From the NCBI RefSeq assembly GCF_037975245.1, contig NC_092565.1, forward strand, positions 22,339,499-22,403,498: 64,000 nt of DNA. The letters are read 5' to 3'. This DNA comes from Apostichopus japonicus (Eukaryota > Echinodermata > Holothuroidea > Aspidochirotida > Stichopodidae). This document shows, in pieces, positions 1 through 10,975 of the stretch (the first letter of the stretch is position 1; every line of letters begins with the position of its first letter). The translations under genes and the position numbers were made by a program. The notes under the pieces are model-generated. The model was not told where the DNA came from and searched no databases. It was given only the letters and a program-made list of their open reading frames with translations.

Positions 1-536
1 TTGCAATAAAGATTGAAATTCATTTTTTCTTCCAGCTTCTTTGCTTATAAATGTTATAATGTGTCAATTTGAAATGTACTGAGTGTCTAATTACTGCTGA
101 CCGGATGCCCCTTCCACCCCTCTCTCTTTCTAATAACTGGTCTGATGCCCCATCTACCCCTCTCTCCTTTTGCTTTTGGTAATTTCTTCTTTTGCCAAAA
201 TTATTAAATATTTAATATAAATGATGTGTAAATTCAAAATATAAACCTATCAAGACTTTGGAAACTCATACAGACTCTTTACAAGGTGTGCTAAAACCAG
301 CATTCCGAAGTCATCTTAGTAATAAAATGTTTTTTCCCAAAAAAAATTCATAGAAGTATACCACTAAAAATTATAGAATTCCTATGCAAAGTTATATAAT
401 TAATACATTCTGTATCCCACCCTTAGTTTTTCCTATCTTTATGGCAAGGAAAACAGAGAAAACTTACAGACAAAAAATTGGAAAGGCTTTGCTTTATATA
501 TATGTAAACGTTAAATTATTCCCTGGTCTCTTTCAG

Positions 537-662
537 GAGCTTGGTACAGCACTCGATGTGAAAAGGACAGTCTGTTGCGTACTTGTGAAAGAAAGTGACG
601 ACTACAAGGAACACTATGATGAATGTTTTAAACAACTCAAGAGCCTTCCACCACCCATCTGA
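537..662 (+). CDS. Terminal coding exon of an unrecognised gene (partial)
   Basis: A pyrimidine-rich tract ending in CAG (531-536) is followed by an open frame of 41 codons that ends in TGA at 660-662. The peptide starts ELGTALDVKRTVCCVLVKES and ends with LKSLPPPI. It is charged and soluble-looking and contains an ESDDYKEHYDECFKQL helix-like stretch. The acceptor plus the sudden non-repetitive peptide argue for a real last exon entering in phase 0. The rest of the gene would lie before the window. An AATAAA at 987-992 is a possible polyadenylation signal. I do not recognise the family. The last codons lie inside a small tandem repeat that continues into the 3' UTR. It could also be a chance frame. 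Confidence 0.45.
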   Translation, partial: ELGTALDVKRTVCCVLVKESDDYKEHYDECFKQLKSLPPPI

Positions 663-749
663 TCGGCGAGCCATCAAGACCCTACCACCACCCCCATCTG
701 ATCAGCGAGCCATTAAGAACCTTCCACCCCCTATCTGATCAGCGAGCCA
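637..749 (+). repeat. Three-copy 37-39 bp tandem repeat spanning the stop codon
   Basis: Units at 637-673, 674-712 and 713-749 share the pattern AAGA-CCTTCCACC-ATCTGATCAGCGAGCCA. The first unit contains the last codons and the TGA stop of the preceding exon. The other two repeat that stop in the 3' UTR. Confidence 0.75.
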
Positions 750-2878
750 ACTACCAAGTCAGAACTTTACATATCAAAGGGAAACCAAATCAGTTACCAT
801 TATAATAGTTAAGAGGTGGTTCTTTGAAAAGATTTCTCTACCAGCTGGGGGAAAAAATATTGAGGAGAAAAATGGATCCATTTTTGTGGGTTTTTTCTTT
901 TTAATGTCACTTAGAGGAAATTTTGACGTGTTGGCGTTCAAATGATAAGTTTTGGTTGTAGAAGTTTGAAGGTATTCAAGGAAATGAATAAAATGTGACA
1001 TATTTCCTTATCTTCTCAATTGACCATCTAGGATCCACCACAAGAGACTTGTTTTGCATAGCTACACTATTGGTCGTGCAAATGCCAGTAATTAAATCTT
1101 AAGACAGTTGGATTTTTATTCTTATCTTTGTGTACATCAGCCTTTTACACTTCTCCAGTCTCGGATCCAGGATTTCTCGGAAGGCAGGACTCAAGGAAGA
1201 CGAGCATTACTATATACTAAACACAATACCGAAATAGCAGTGGCCTAAAAACAGCAAAACACAGCAAAAAGAAAATAGATTCTAATAAAGTCTACTTGCC
1301 TTTTGAGAAAGTTACTTCAGACAAAAGGTTCTCTATAAAGCTGACATGGCCAGGATTGACTACATACGTTTCTGTCTTAGAAAGATCTAGAATAAATTAT
1401 ATACTGAATAGTGGTCACTATTTGAAATGGTTTTGCGAGAAGTCCTTATAATGTTTATTTTATCAGATATCTTGAGTAGACTCCGATGATATTTGGATTT
1501 CTGTCATGTTTATTTATGTATCATTTCCTTCGTTGACAAACCAGTCAGCCATGTTCAACCTGACCTGTGGAGAATTGAAAAGAAAGAATGTAGTATATCT
1601 CAAGAAAAGTATAAATAAATGAATGACTTTTGCAAAACATTTGAATTTGAATTTCTTCTCTCATACTCAACTCTTTTAAGTCTGAATTTGAACTTTTCCA
1701 TGTTTTATCCCCACCCCCCCCTCCCTTTTCGTGCACTCAAGTATTACAGTAGCTGTTAACAATCAAAGACTGCGGAGTGGGTGACACAAGGGGCATGTGC
1801 CACCAAAGACTTGAGACAAAGCAAAAAAAATTACCCTTTCCATATATACTAAGTGCCCCATTTTGGTAAGGAGCTTTTCCACTGCTGTGGTTATGAAGTG
1901 CCATTGAAAATATGATATATGAATGTTGTCAAAAAATGCCCTTTTAAGAAAAATTAGAAACATTTAATAATAAAGTGCTTCAAAAGAAAACACTCCAATG
2001 TGGTACGGAAGTTTTGAGGTAATTGAGTCGTTTTCCCTTCAAATTAAAGTCACATCCGTGGTGCCCCCCTCCACCATGCACATTGAACCCTGTTCCTCTT
2101 TCCATGATTTCAAATATTTTTTTACTGTGTTGTATCAAGCCATGGCTGAAGTATCACAATTTCTACAGTGACATGACCAGAAAAGGTATCACTGGTTATT
2201 TGAATAAGTATCACTGGTTATTTGAATTTTTCTGAAAATATTTCAGTGACTAATCTCATGGACTCATCAATTGCTAGACCGTAGTTTTTGGGTCACTCTT
2301 GTTCAAACTATAAGAAGCATTTTATTGACTCGCTGACAGCTTTCCATTGAGAAGTCATGCTGGGAAATATTTGGAGGGTCATAGTAAATCTGAACGTAGG
2401 TAATAATTATGGCACTTTTCAAGTTGACTGAAAATTACACGTGTTCTCAAGAAATATACTCTGCTACCATTCAACTTGTGTACCTAGAGTATTATCTTTG
2501 GTGCTCTCAGGACGGACTGGGGCAAACATTACTACCTGTTCAGTTTTCTAACCCCACGGTGCTGGAGCTTTGAAGCTAGTGGTCCATTTAGAACATCAGT
2601 AGCAATTTGCAATTTTAACGATCAAGAGGAAATCAGCTCACTGTCATTTGTGAGTTAAAATTATTATATATACAGACAGTGAATAGGGAGGTTAATGAAA
2701 TAGAGGGCGGTTTTCAAACCTAAAACCCTCGGTTTGAAAACCCTCAATTGCCAACTTTTTCTCCTTCCATTGTTAGCAATCTAAAATTATGGAATAAGTG
2801 CGAACGATCTCTAGTGAACTTCACGCAGGGAATGGAATTTACTCCCTGCCTCGTTGTGCACTAACAATGTGGTACTCT
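750..2878. other. Non-coding stretch, no gene seen
   Basis: AT-rich sequence with only short chance frames. The one notable structure is a perfect 12-bp inverted repeat at 2709-2720 and 2731-2742 (GGTTTTCAAACC / GGTTTGAAAACC) with a 10-nt loop. Confidence 0.6.
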
Positions 2879-3160
2879 ATGGTGGCCAAATGGCTAAGGC
2901 GTCGGACTCGTGATCCAAAGATTGCTGGTTCGATTCCTGCCTAGTTCATTACGTTGATGCTTTATCTCACTTGCCTCTCTCCACCCAGGGGTTAAATGGG
3001 TAACTTGTTATTGGGCGTTATAACTGCTGCCGACTGGAGGGATTGTCTCTGGGAGAGTTTATCAGTAACATAACGTCTGTAAAGCGCTTTGAGACCTATC
3101 GCTGGTGTAAAGCGCTATATCAAAATCAAATATTATTATTATTATTATTATTAATATTAT
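2879..3160 (+). mobile_element. tRNA-derived SINE with LINE-type tail and (ATT)n end
   Basis: The head has an A-box-like TGGCCAAATGG and a B-box GGTTCGATTCC (about 2881-2942), the internal promoter of RNA polymerase III. After a unique body, the 3' part carries the paired words GTAAAGCGCTTTGAGA and GTAAAGCGCTATAT (about 3078-3121). Such words occur in tails of L2/CR1-type LINEs and the SINEs they mobilise. It ends in (ATT)n from about 3130. The order tRNA head, body, LINE-like tail and microsatellite end is that of a SINE, not of a functional tRNA gene. Confidence 0.8.
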
Positions 3161-4534
3161 TCTGTCACCCTTGTACACGAGATGCATTCTGGGTATGTGG
3201 TCCACCTGCAATCTAATGGACAATGACCGTCTTTGTTAGGCTAAATAGGATTGGGCTCAGTTAACATCGCTTCCAGTTAACGTTTTATGATTCATTCTAT
3301 CTTATTGTTCAGTGTGGGATTTTTGTATAACAAAAAAAAATTAAAATTTTAAAGAGAAAACGTCATGGAGAATAATTTGTGGTAATTATTTAGGGACTTG
3401 AGGCCGCCTGTGTGCCCTCTTCTTTGTGTTTCTTGACTCAATACATCAGTCTGTTTATCTGCTGTTCCCTGTTATCCGCGATTTCAACAACGAATTTCGA
3501 ATCAGTAATTAACTTTAAGTTCCAATCCATTAAACATCGACAATAGGAAAATGTAGATTCTTGTTTACAACGACACAATGCGATCGATATAGTCTATGAC
3601 TAGATCGCCTGCAGGTATTTATATGTATATATAGATAGATATGTATCACTAAAGAGAGGTCTCTCATTGTAAGTTAATACGAGTCGCTCAGTCAAATATC
3701 CTCCATTGTACAGACGGCGCCACTCGTCCCGAAAATCAGGTCACACTCCAACGGAATTAAATGTCTTGTTTATGCATCGCCTTTGTGTTATTGATTACAA
3801 CAACCCAAACTTCAATGACCTACGGCAGCGACATCGCCCAAGAAAAGGGATTCCCCAGTTTGCAAAGTCCGAAAGAGTGCAGGGAGTAGGGTAGACCTAA
3901 ACAGAGGTGGCTAGAAGGGGGACGGTCAGAGAGGGGCCCGAAATAAATTAAGGGGCCGGAGAAATGTATACTCATTTTCATAATATACTTAATAGAAAAT
4001 GATTAATATAAATACGGGACCCGCGGTGACGTAATTGTCTCGTCAGGCCTGTATAGGTGATCGATTTCGTTATCAGTTTCAACGTCGGATACGTCCGAAA
4101 CCGACGCATGAATTATTCATAACTCTTGCAATGTGACGTCATCTGTTCACTTTGTTTTTGTAAACACAGCTGAGCAAACGTTAGCATATTTAGTGCGAGA
4201 AAATATAAATAAAGAAAATCATTAAAATATAGCATTTCTCAACTTCCTTGACTGTATATGTAGCAAGATAAACTCATACAACTTCATATGCAATGAAACA
4301 ACATATTTAGAGCACCTTAGCTTCTCTCATCCCAAATTGTCCACAAGAACGACAGAGAAAAGAGAAAATAAATAGAACTGGTTGTTCCAAGGCCATCAGA
4401 GACGGTGGTCAGAGTGCGTTGTAGTTTCTGATACAATGTGACCATTTTAGCATAGCCAGCAATTTTGGATTCATATTTTAGATCCTTTTAAGGAAGGATC
4501 TAGAATGCATTACTACTGAACTTTACGAGATCGA
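3161..4534. other. Non-coding stretch, no gene seen
   Basis: No coding exon or recognisable repeat family. It contains short (GATA/TATA)-rich words near 3620 and chance frames only. Confidence 0.55.
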
Positions 4535-4645
4535 CGGTTCACAAACTTTGGGGAGCGACCCGTAACTGGGTCACGAAAAATAAGATTCTGCGGGTCGCGG
4601 GAATTATATTCCACTACGTCGGAAAATTCATGCTTATTTTTCGGA
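4535..4645. mobile_element. Possible hAT-type DNA transposon remnant
   Basis: The words GGTTCACAAACTTTGGGGAG, CGACCCGTAACTGGGTCACG and GCGGGTCGCGGG resemble the ends of many hAT elements. An 11-bp perfect inverted repeat (CGAAAAATAAG at 4574-4584, CTTATTTTTCG at 4633-4643) lies inside. No flanking duplication was found, so this is tentative. Confidence 0.3.
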
Positions 4646-7600
4646 TCAATTACCTTCAGTCTATAGTGCATGCAAGCTTTCATTCATTCTGTATGATATC
4701 GATTCTGGAGAGTGGGCCGGGTCCTGGCCCAGTCCTCGTGGGAAAATCCATGTGTCGTACGTCCTGACAGTTTTCGGACCGCATTGTAACTATATATACT
4801 ACATATATATAGTAGGCTACATACATAATTAGCTCTGATATGTCTTTAATACATTGTAACATTATTTCAAGGGGTTCGTCAACTACATTTGAATGCTATA
4901 CTGTATGATATCAATCTTCTTTCAGATGTCATATATCTATAATAGTTCCCTCCTTTCTGTCGCGCATGCATGGTCGTGGCTTGTTTGCAATGTAACTGTA
5001 TACAACAATATTTAGTCTTGGAGTGATATGTAATACACACCGCTCACGGTCTAAGGAGCATGTATACACACATTTTGTGCTACAGAGTAAACACGCTCTT
5101 TTAGAAAATAGTCGTTTTCCTTAGACGCTCAAATTTCCATTGCTTGGAACTTAAATCAGATAATGACAACTGAATGTCGGACCGAGTTTATTGCCCTCGG
5201 AAGGCCATCGATCGATTCATCCGGTAAGCCTATAGCATGACCATAGATTGTATAGTATGGATGTGTAGAAAGGATGATGGTGGGGGGGGGGGGGGGGTAG
5301 GGGCGTATAAATTTCACGTTGACTGGGGCAAACCACAAAATTACCTCAAAACTTCCCGTTTAATTAAGCTGCACCATCTGTCCATTGCGTATCAGAAAAA
5401 TTCTAGTATCTGAATGTTTTCCAGAAAAGGGCACTTATTGTGAACTTAATAATAAGTTTCATGAGATGAACTCTTTAAATAACAAATTGCACAATTGAAT
5501 TAAAAAAAAAACCCACAACTAATGGGTACTTTCTTTATTACAGAAATGGAAAAAGATACGCGCTTTTCCTTTATAATGGGGCCAAGTTCTAATTTATGAA
5601 ATGGAAAACTATAAGTTGGGATAAAGAGGAGGTTGGGCCCGTGATTCCAGCCCCCCCCCCCCCCCCGTGCGACATTAAAGGTCACCTGTGTTGGCCCCAA
5701 TTTTAGCATGCGAAAATTTAGTGTTTAGAGAAATTCTTGTTGAGATTGGAGGATCAGTGACTTATATTATTTAACCTTCGAACATATTCGAGTTAGCAGT
5801 ACCACAAAGCCGGAAAAGTTTATACTGAGAAAATTAAATGTAAAAAGTTGATGTTTTAATCCTGTGGTATGCCATTTTTTTTTTAGAAAATCTTTCTATG
5901 GTTACAATAACAACAAAATTACAATGTGGAAGTATATATAGCATAAACCCGAAAATTAATATTGATCATTGTTTGTCGAAGAATAAACTGTTTGTTTCAT
6001 TTAGGGGAGGGGTCGAAGAGAGGGGAAGTGAATGGGGAGGGGTCGCGGAATGGGGAAGTGAACGGTTAATAAGAATGACCAAAAACCAGAAAGGTCATTT
6101 AAACCCCCCCCCCTTCCCACCCCTCCCCGAATATGCTTGAAAGTCCAATATAATTTTCATGACTTAAACTTGACTGCATTTGCAAAACATTTTCTCTAAA
6201 TGCAACATTTTAATTGTACATTTTAACATTCCTTGAATCGTTTCAGTCAATAATTGTACTTATCTTTTTTACCGTTCTTTAGTAATATCTTATGGAAATA
6301 TTAAAATTTCCTGGCCAGACAACCATGATTATATTTGGTATAAATCCTAGCAGTTTTTAACAGCATAACATTGGGTACCGATGCAGATAACCTTTAAGGG
6401 CTGCGCAAACCAATAACGGTAGGATTAGCGTCTTAATTATGGGTTCCAAATTAAGTTGACTTATCTATCCTCTTAATTAGCTGTACATTACCTTTATAAT
6501 TGCAATCAAGACATTTTGTATAGACAAACCCTTAGTTTCTATGTTTACCTTTTTGTTTTACTACTCCTTCGCCGAAATTTGTTTGTTTGTGGGCAGGAAT
6601 TATTTACTAGCGATACAGGGAAAACAAGAAGAAAAACTTAGAGCAGACGACATTTTCTTAATTACTTGTATGGATATACTATTTAGTTTTTGGATTTTCT
6701 TTGTTTTAATTTTGTACATTGTCGTCTTTGTGTTTAGGATTATTACTTTGTTCTCATATTGGTTTACTAAATCAATGATTGGATTAGTGAACCGATTAAT
6801 CTCACCGTAATTTAGCAGGCTGTAGTTTCTTTGATGAAAGGATTATCGCTTCGAGTATACATCGATCGTCTTTCTTGATGTAAGTTAAAGTTTCTTTTGC
6901 TAAATGTTTAATTTAAAAACAAAGAAAAACCAATTAAGGAGGAAATGGGTCTGAGAAGACTCCTCCAACGAGACCATCTTCTTCGAAAACAATTTGGTTA
7001 CTTATTATTAGCCTGTACGATATCTTCCTGACAAAGTTGCATCACATCACTGTATATATCACTGTAAACTAAAATTACATCAATTCTGTTGCTTCAAAGA
7101 TACCGTATGTAACTATTGTATATACATATGCATGGTGCGGATCCCGCAGAGGGTATCGGAGAGAGTACCCGGGTCTAATACGCATGTGCATTCCTTACTT
7201 TTACCAAAGTTATTTCTTATAATGTACCACTATTTCAGTATTCAATTCGATCGGCCCTATATCCACCGATATTTTTTTTCTCTCGGCACCTCAGACGAGA
7301 ATTCCTGGATCCGTTATATACTTTTACATGCATAACGTTTGTATATCGGAACAGCGGTAATGCATTATGAAGCAAATAGTTTGCACTACGTCCTTCTTTG
7401 TTCCGACGTTCTATAACATAGACGGCAGTAATCTCCCCTCACCCCCCCCCTCCCCCATATACAATGTACAGGTAATATGATGCCGTGAATGGACATGGCG
7501 GTTCATGATACATATAGGCTACTCTATACGGCTAGGTCCCACCACACCTTCAAGAGACTATATAGCAGGTGTGGAAGCCTCCACGTCCTTAAATGTATTA

Positions 7601-10233
7601 TAACTTTTAGATTCTGTTACAAAACTGGGACACGTGCCCCCTCCCTCCCACCCTCTGCCAAACTTAGCTCACTTTTACTATCATCTGATAAAATATAATA
7701 TATAGGTCTAGTACAGAAAAGTACGCATTCCATAGTCCCAACATGTTTTGACGTCCTATCCAATGCAATTAATCCCCTTTTAACCTGTTAACGTAAAGTG
7801 ATCCCATTGCACTATTTCTGCAGTTATATTTGCCTTATGGCTTCTCTTCAGCATTGCTGGTCATTAAACTTTTTAATTATGTTATTCCATAGCAAATAAT
7901 TGTGTGTGAACCATATACAGGTTTATTGCATGATCGTATTTCACACCATAAAACGAAAATAAAGATAGTTAACCAGCATCCTGTTGCCTGGAGTATATTG
8001 AACTTTTAATAACCCATATCTACACTGAGACGTACATGAAAGGGGTTGGGGTGGGGTGGGTGGGGTGGGGCGGGGGCCGGGGGTGGAGAGTTGGTGTAGC
8101 GCCAAAAACAACATGCTTAAATGACGTGGGGAGCCAGATCAGTTTTGGGGGCCCAATTACGTCACCGGGTCTCCCTCTTTGAAGCCACCTACCTTGTGCC
8201 TTACGGATGTTATGAAAATAGCCGGGAATAATTTTCATTGTATACTCCTTTAAATTGACCCCAGACCAAGGAGCTGTAAGCCCATGACACCCTCCCTCTC
8301 TCTGAGAGAAATGAGGGAGGGGGTCATGCAGGGGTCATATCTATTGACTCTATGGAGGCTGCCACTATATAAGGTAATAGCAACCATGCATGATTGGTGG
8401 TTATATATATATATATATATGTCCTTATATGTGTATGTAAATCACATCCTTTTCGAGGAGGTGTGTGGACGTTATGAAGTGAGGAAAGTAGGACTCAGGC
8501 GCATCAGAGAGAGGTAACGAGGATCATGTGTGGAGTGCATGAAGCTTAATTTGCTTCTGTCTCATAGAGTCTTACATAAATATATATCTGTAACACCCTT
8601 ACATCTCTATTAATTACTGAGAAATCTTACTGATTAAATTTGACCCTTCATGTGTTATTGTAAAAGTCTGTATTCAATGTGGTAAGTTCACCAAGTTCAC
8701 TGAATAATCTGACCGCAGCTAATATAAATTTTCAGTGTTTCATTTTGTGGGACAATTTGTCATCATCACAGTAACTCGATAACAGAATATATTTTTTTGT
8801 AAAAAAAAAAAGTATTTCACACCTGACTGAAGTTCCTCTATCTCACAAAGAATAATTTCGCAAAAGGTGTTGTTTTTTCACCCTCAAACGTTGCCACAAC
8901 AACTGTTTATTCAGCGATATATATTTGCTAGCAACAGACTTTAATGGTTTCGCACCTATTTGTAACAAATGCTTGTAATATATGATTAAGCATAAGGGCT
9001 TCGTTTTCGGCATCCGCTCATAAATTCACAACTTACAATATGTACAAACAAAATACTTATTGAAGGCAAACAAGCCTATATGGTAACGTTCAACATTATT
9101 TCGGTTCCTTCAAAAACGAATATTTTCAATTTGCAGTGTGTGATAATCTCCCCTTAAGTATACATGTTTGAAGGTTTATTCGCATAATCAGCCGTTATAT
9201 ATAAGGTGTTGACACCCTAAACAAAGATCAGGAACTCACCGACAAATGATATTGTATGATAAACTAACAAATATAATTTTAAGAACTTTTGTCTGCGTGC
9301 TCAGCTGTATTTTACGTTTGAATCAAAGGCGAGCCGCTTCGTAAATCCAAAAAAACTCAACATGCTCACGTTATCTCGTTAAATTTATTTCACTCTAATG
9401 GAAAACGAATAACAGACCTTATTATTTTTTTGGCTGTGTGTCATATTCGTGTATATAGCTTGGTGTGGCAGTGTTTGGCTGCATTAGGTTCATGTCGTTT
9501 GGTGCTTGCACTTTTTTTGAGAAGTATAAACGCCTTTGATATGTTCAAAGAAAGTCTCGGAGGATTGATTAAATATTTGTATGACAAAATGGGTGCACGA
9601 TTGGGGGAGGGAATGGAGAGGGTGTGGTGGGTGGGAGTTTTGGGGATGGGGTCGACTGTAGACGTAAATCTCTGTAGTGAAAAAAAAAAGGCGATGAGTG
9701 TTTGACTGTATATATACCAGTACACGATAAGCGTTATATATTGATTAAGGCAATGAATATTCATATATAGATGTTTTCAAATATGTACCCCACCCTACAA
9801 AGGTACCTTCTCCACTAGACCCTGATTAATACTTTATCTTCGCAAATGCACACTGAGCATTGGTATGGTTTCCTTGAAATATGTCGTTCTACATGCTACA
9901 AGGGACAAATGAAACATACATATGTTTCATACATGTATTTCTAATGGGGAGGATGTGGGTACTGTTACTCGCTGGAAGTCAGAGCTATATACGGCTCTGC
10001 TGGAAGTGCATGAAAACATCAAGGAGGAACCCTTGTATGATCCAGGGCGTGAAACCCGGACTGATCATACATATCACTGAGAGAGAGAGAAATTGTCATA
10101 TGAAATTGCTTTTTGAAGCATTTTATTCGAGGGATCAATACGCAATTGCTCCTATACGCTCCTATAAGAAGAAAGTCAAATGAAAAAATTAATTAAAAAA
10201 TTAAATTTAAAAAAAAAGTAAAAATTAAAAAAG
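4646..10233. other. Long non-coding stretch with homopolymer and G-rich tracts
   Basis: I see no supported gene. Present are poly-G at 5282-5297, poly-C at 5651-5666, a very G-rich segment at 8041-8087, (TA)n at about 8402-8420 and another G-rich segment at 9602-9652. The frames of 60-110 codons here have no domain signature. One at 6541-6810 looks membrane-like only because it is T-rich. Confidence 0.55.
8041..8087 (+). repeat. G-rich tract, potential G-quadruplex
   Basis: Eight runs of three or more G are separated by one or two bases. This fits the usual G-quadruplex folding rule several times over. Confidence 0.6.
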
Positions 10234-10323
10234 TAAATATGAATGTAAGAGACTGACTTCGGTCAGCTTGCGGCTTGATAAGCCAATGAGGCTTCTTCGC
10301 GAGTTCCTGCTTGCATGCAGGAG
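10234..10323 (+). mobile_element. Headless SINE copy (plus orientation)
   Basis: About 90 bp, nearly identical to the reverse complement of 10572-10660. The shared core contains AGACTGACTTCGGTCAGC and CTTCTTCGCGAGTTCCTGCT. This copy lacks the tRNA-like head found on the partner and is preceded by A-rich DNA. It looks like a 5'-truncated copy of the same family. Confidence 0.65.
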
Positions 10324-10571
10324 AAACTAAAATACATACATACAAATTAGATTTCGTTCTTTCTTTCTTATTTTTTGGGTTATTCCGCTGTTCCATACTA
10401 GGTCCATGTTCCCCGGCTATGTCTACATGTTTTGTTTTGTTGGTATTAAGAATGTAACAATGCCCCCAGCTGCCGCCCACTGAATAGAGCATACACTGTC
10501 TTGTTGAACATACCATGCATTGTCATCGGGCTGTATTGATAATAAAGCAGATGCTTACATTGTATATTAGA

Positions 10572-10797
10572 TCCTCCTGCAAGCAGGAACTCGCGAAGAA
10601 GCCTAATTGGCTTATCAAAGCCGCGAGCTGACCGAAGTCAGTCTCTCACATTCACATTTAACGTCCATGATTATGAATTGTTAATTGTCAACAACTCTGT
10701 AACTGGACGACATACATTAATCTGGGAGTGACTCGAACCGGGGACCTTATGATTCAAAGGCACCGGTGTTAACCACTGAGCTAACACTCCGGTGCAT
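10572..10797 (-). mobile_element. tRNA-derived SINE (minus orientation)
   Basis: Read on the minus strand from about 10797, it starts with a tRNA-like head. An A-box-like TTAGCTCAGTGGTTAACACC and B-box GGTTCGAGTCAC lie between 10788 and 10730. About 70 bp of linker follow, then the conserved core shared with 10234-10323. Part of the head is duplicated just outside the element. I cannot name the family. Confidence 0.7.
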
Positions 10798-10875
10798 TTG
10801 GCGATGGATCGTACTATTTGGCGATGGATCGGAGCTAACACTCCGTTGCATTCAGTTGCATTTGGCGATGGATCG
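10797..10875. repeat. Local direct repeats beside the SINE head
   Basis: TTTGGCGATGGATCG occurs at 10797-10811, 10817-10831 and 10861-10875. GAGCTAACACTCCG from the SINE head recurs at 10832-10845. The sequence beyond it (10870-10970) has a diverged partner at about 11558-11650, sharing the words CCGTTTT, GGGCTGAAGG and GGCGTT. Confidence 0.6.
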
Positions 10876-10975
10876 TAACTTTGTCGAGAACCGTTTTGGG
10901 AATGGAGGGGGGGGGGGGGGAGGGGCTGAAGGAATTTGGGACGTAGGCGTTGATGAGTCTGTGGGCGGACCAGCC

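Noticed and set aside
2881-2945. tRNA gene
   Set aside because: The head is followed by a SINE body and LINE-like tail, and the acceptor stem does not pair as in a working tRNA. The same reasoning applies to the heads at 10.7, 17.8 and 24.1 kb.
6541-6810. 89-codon hydrophobic frame suggesting a small membrane protein
   Set aside because: T-rich DNA codes for hydrophobic residues by composition. There is no family signature, splice context or conserved motif.
9441-9764. 107-codon frames on both strands near 9.4-9.8 kb
   Set aside because: They overlap on opposite strands in G-rich DNA, with no domain signature.
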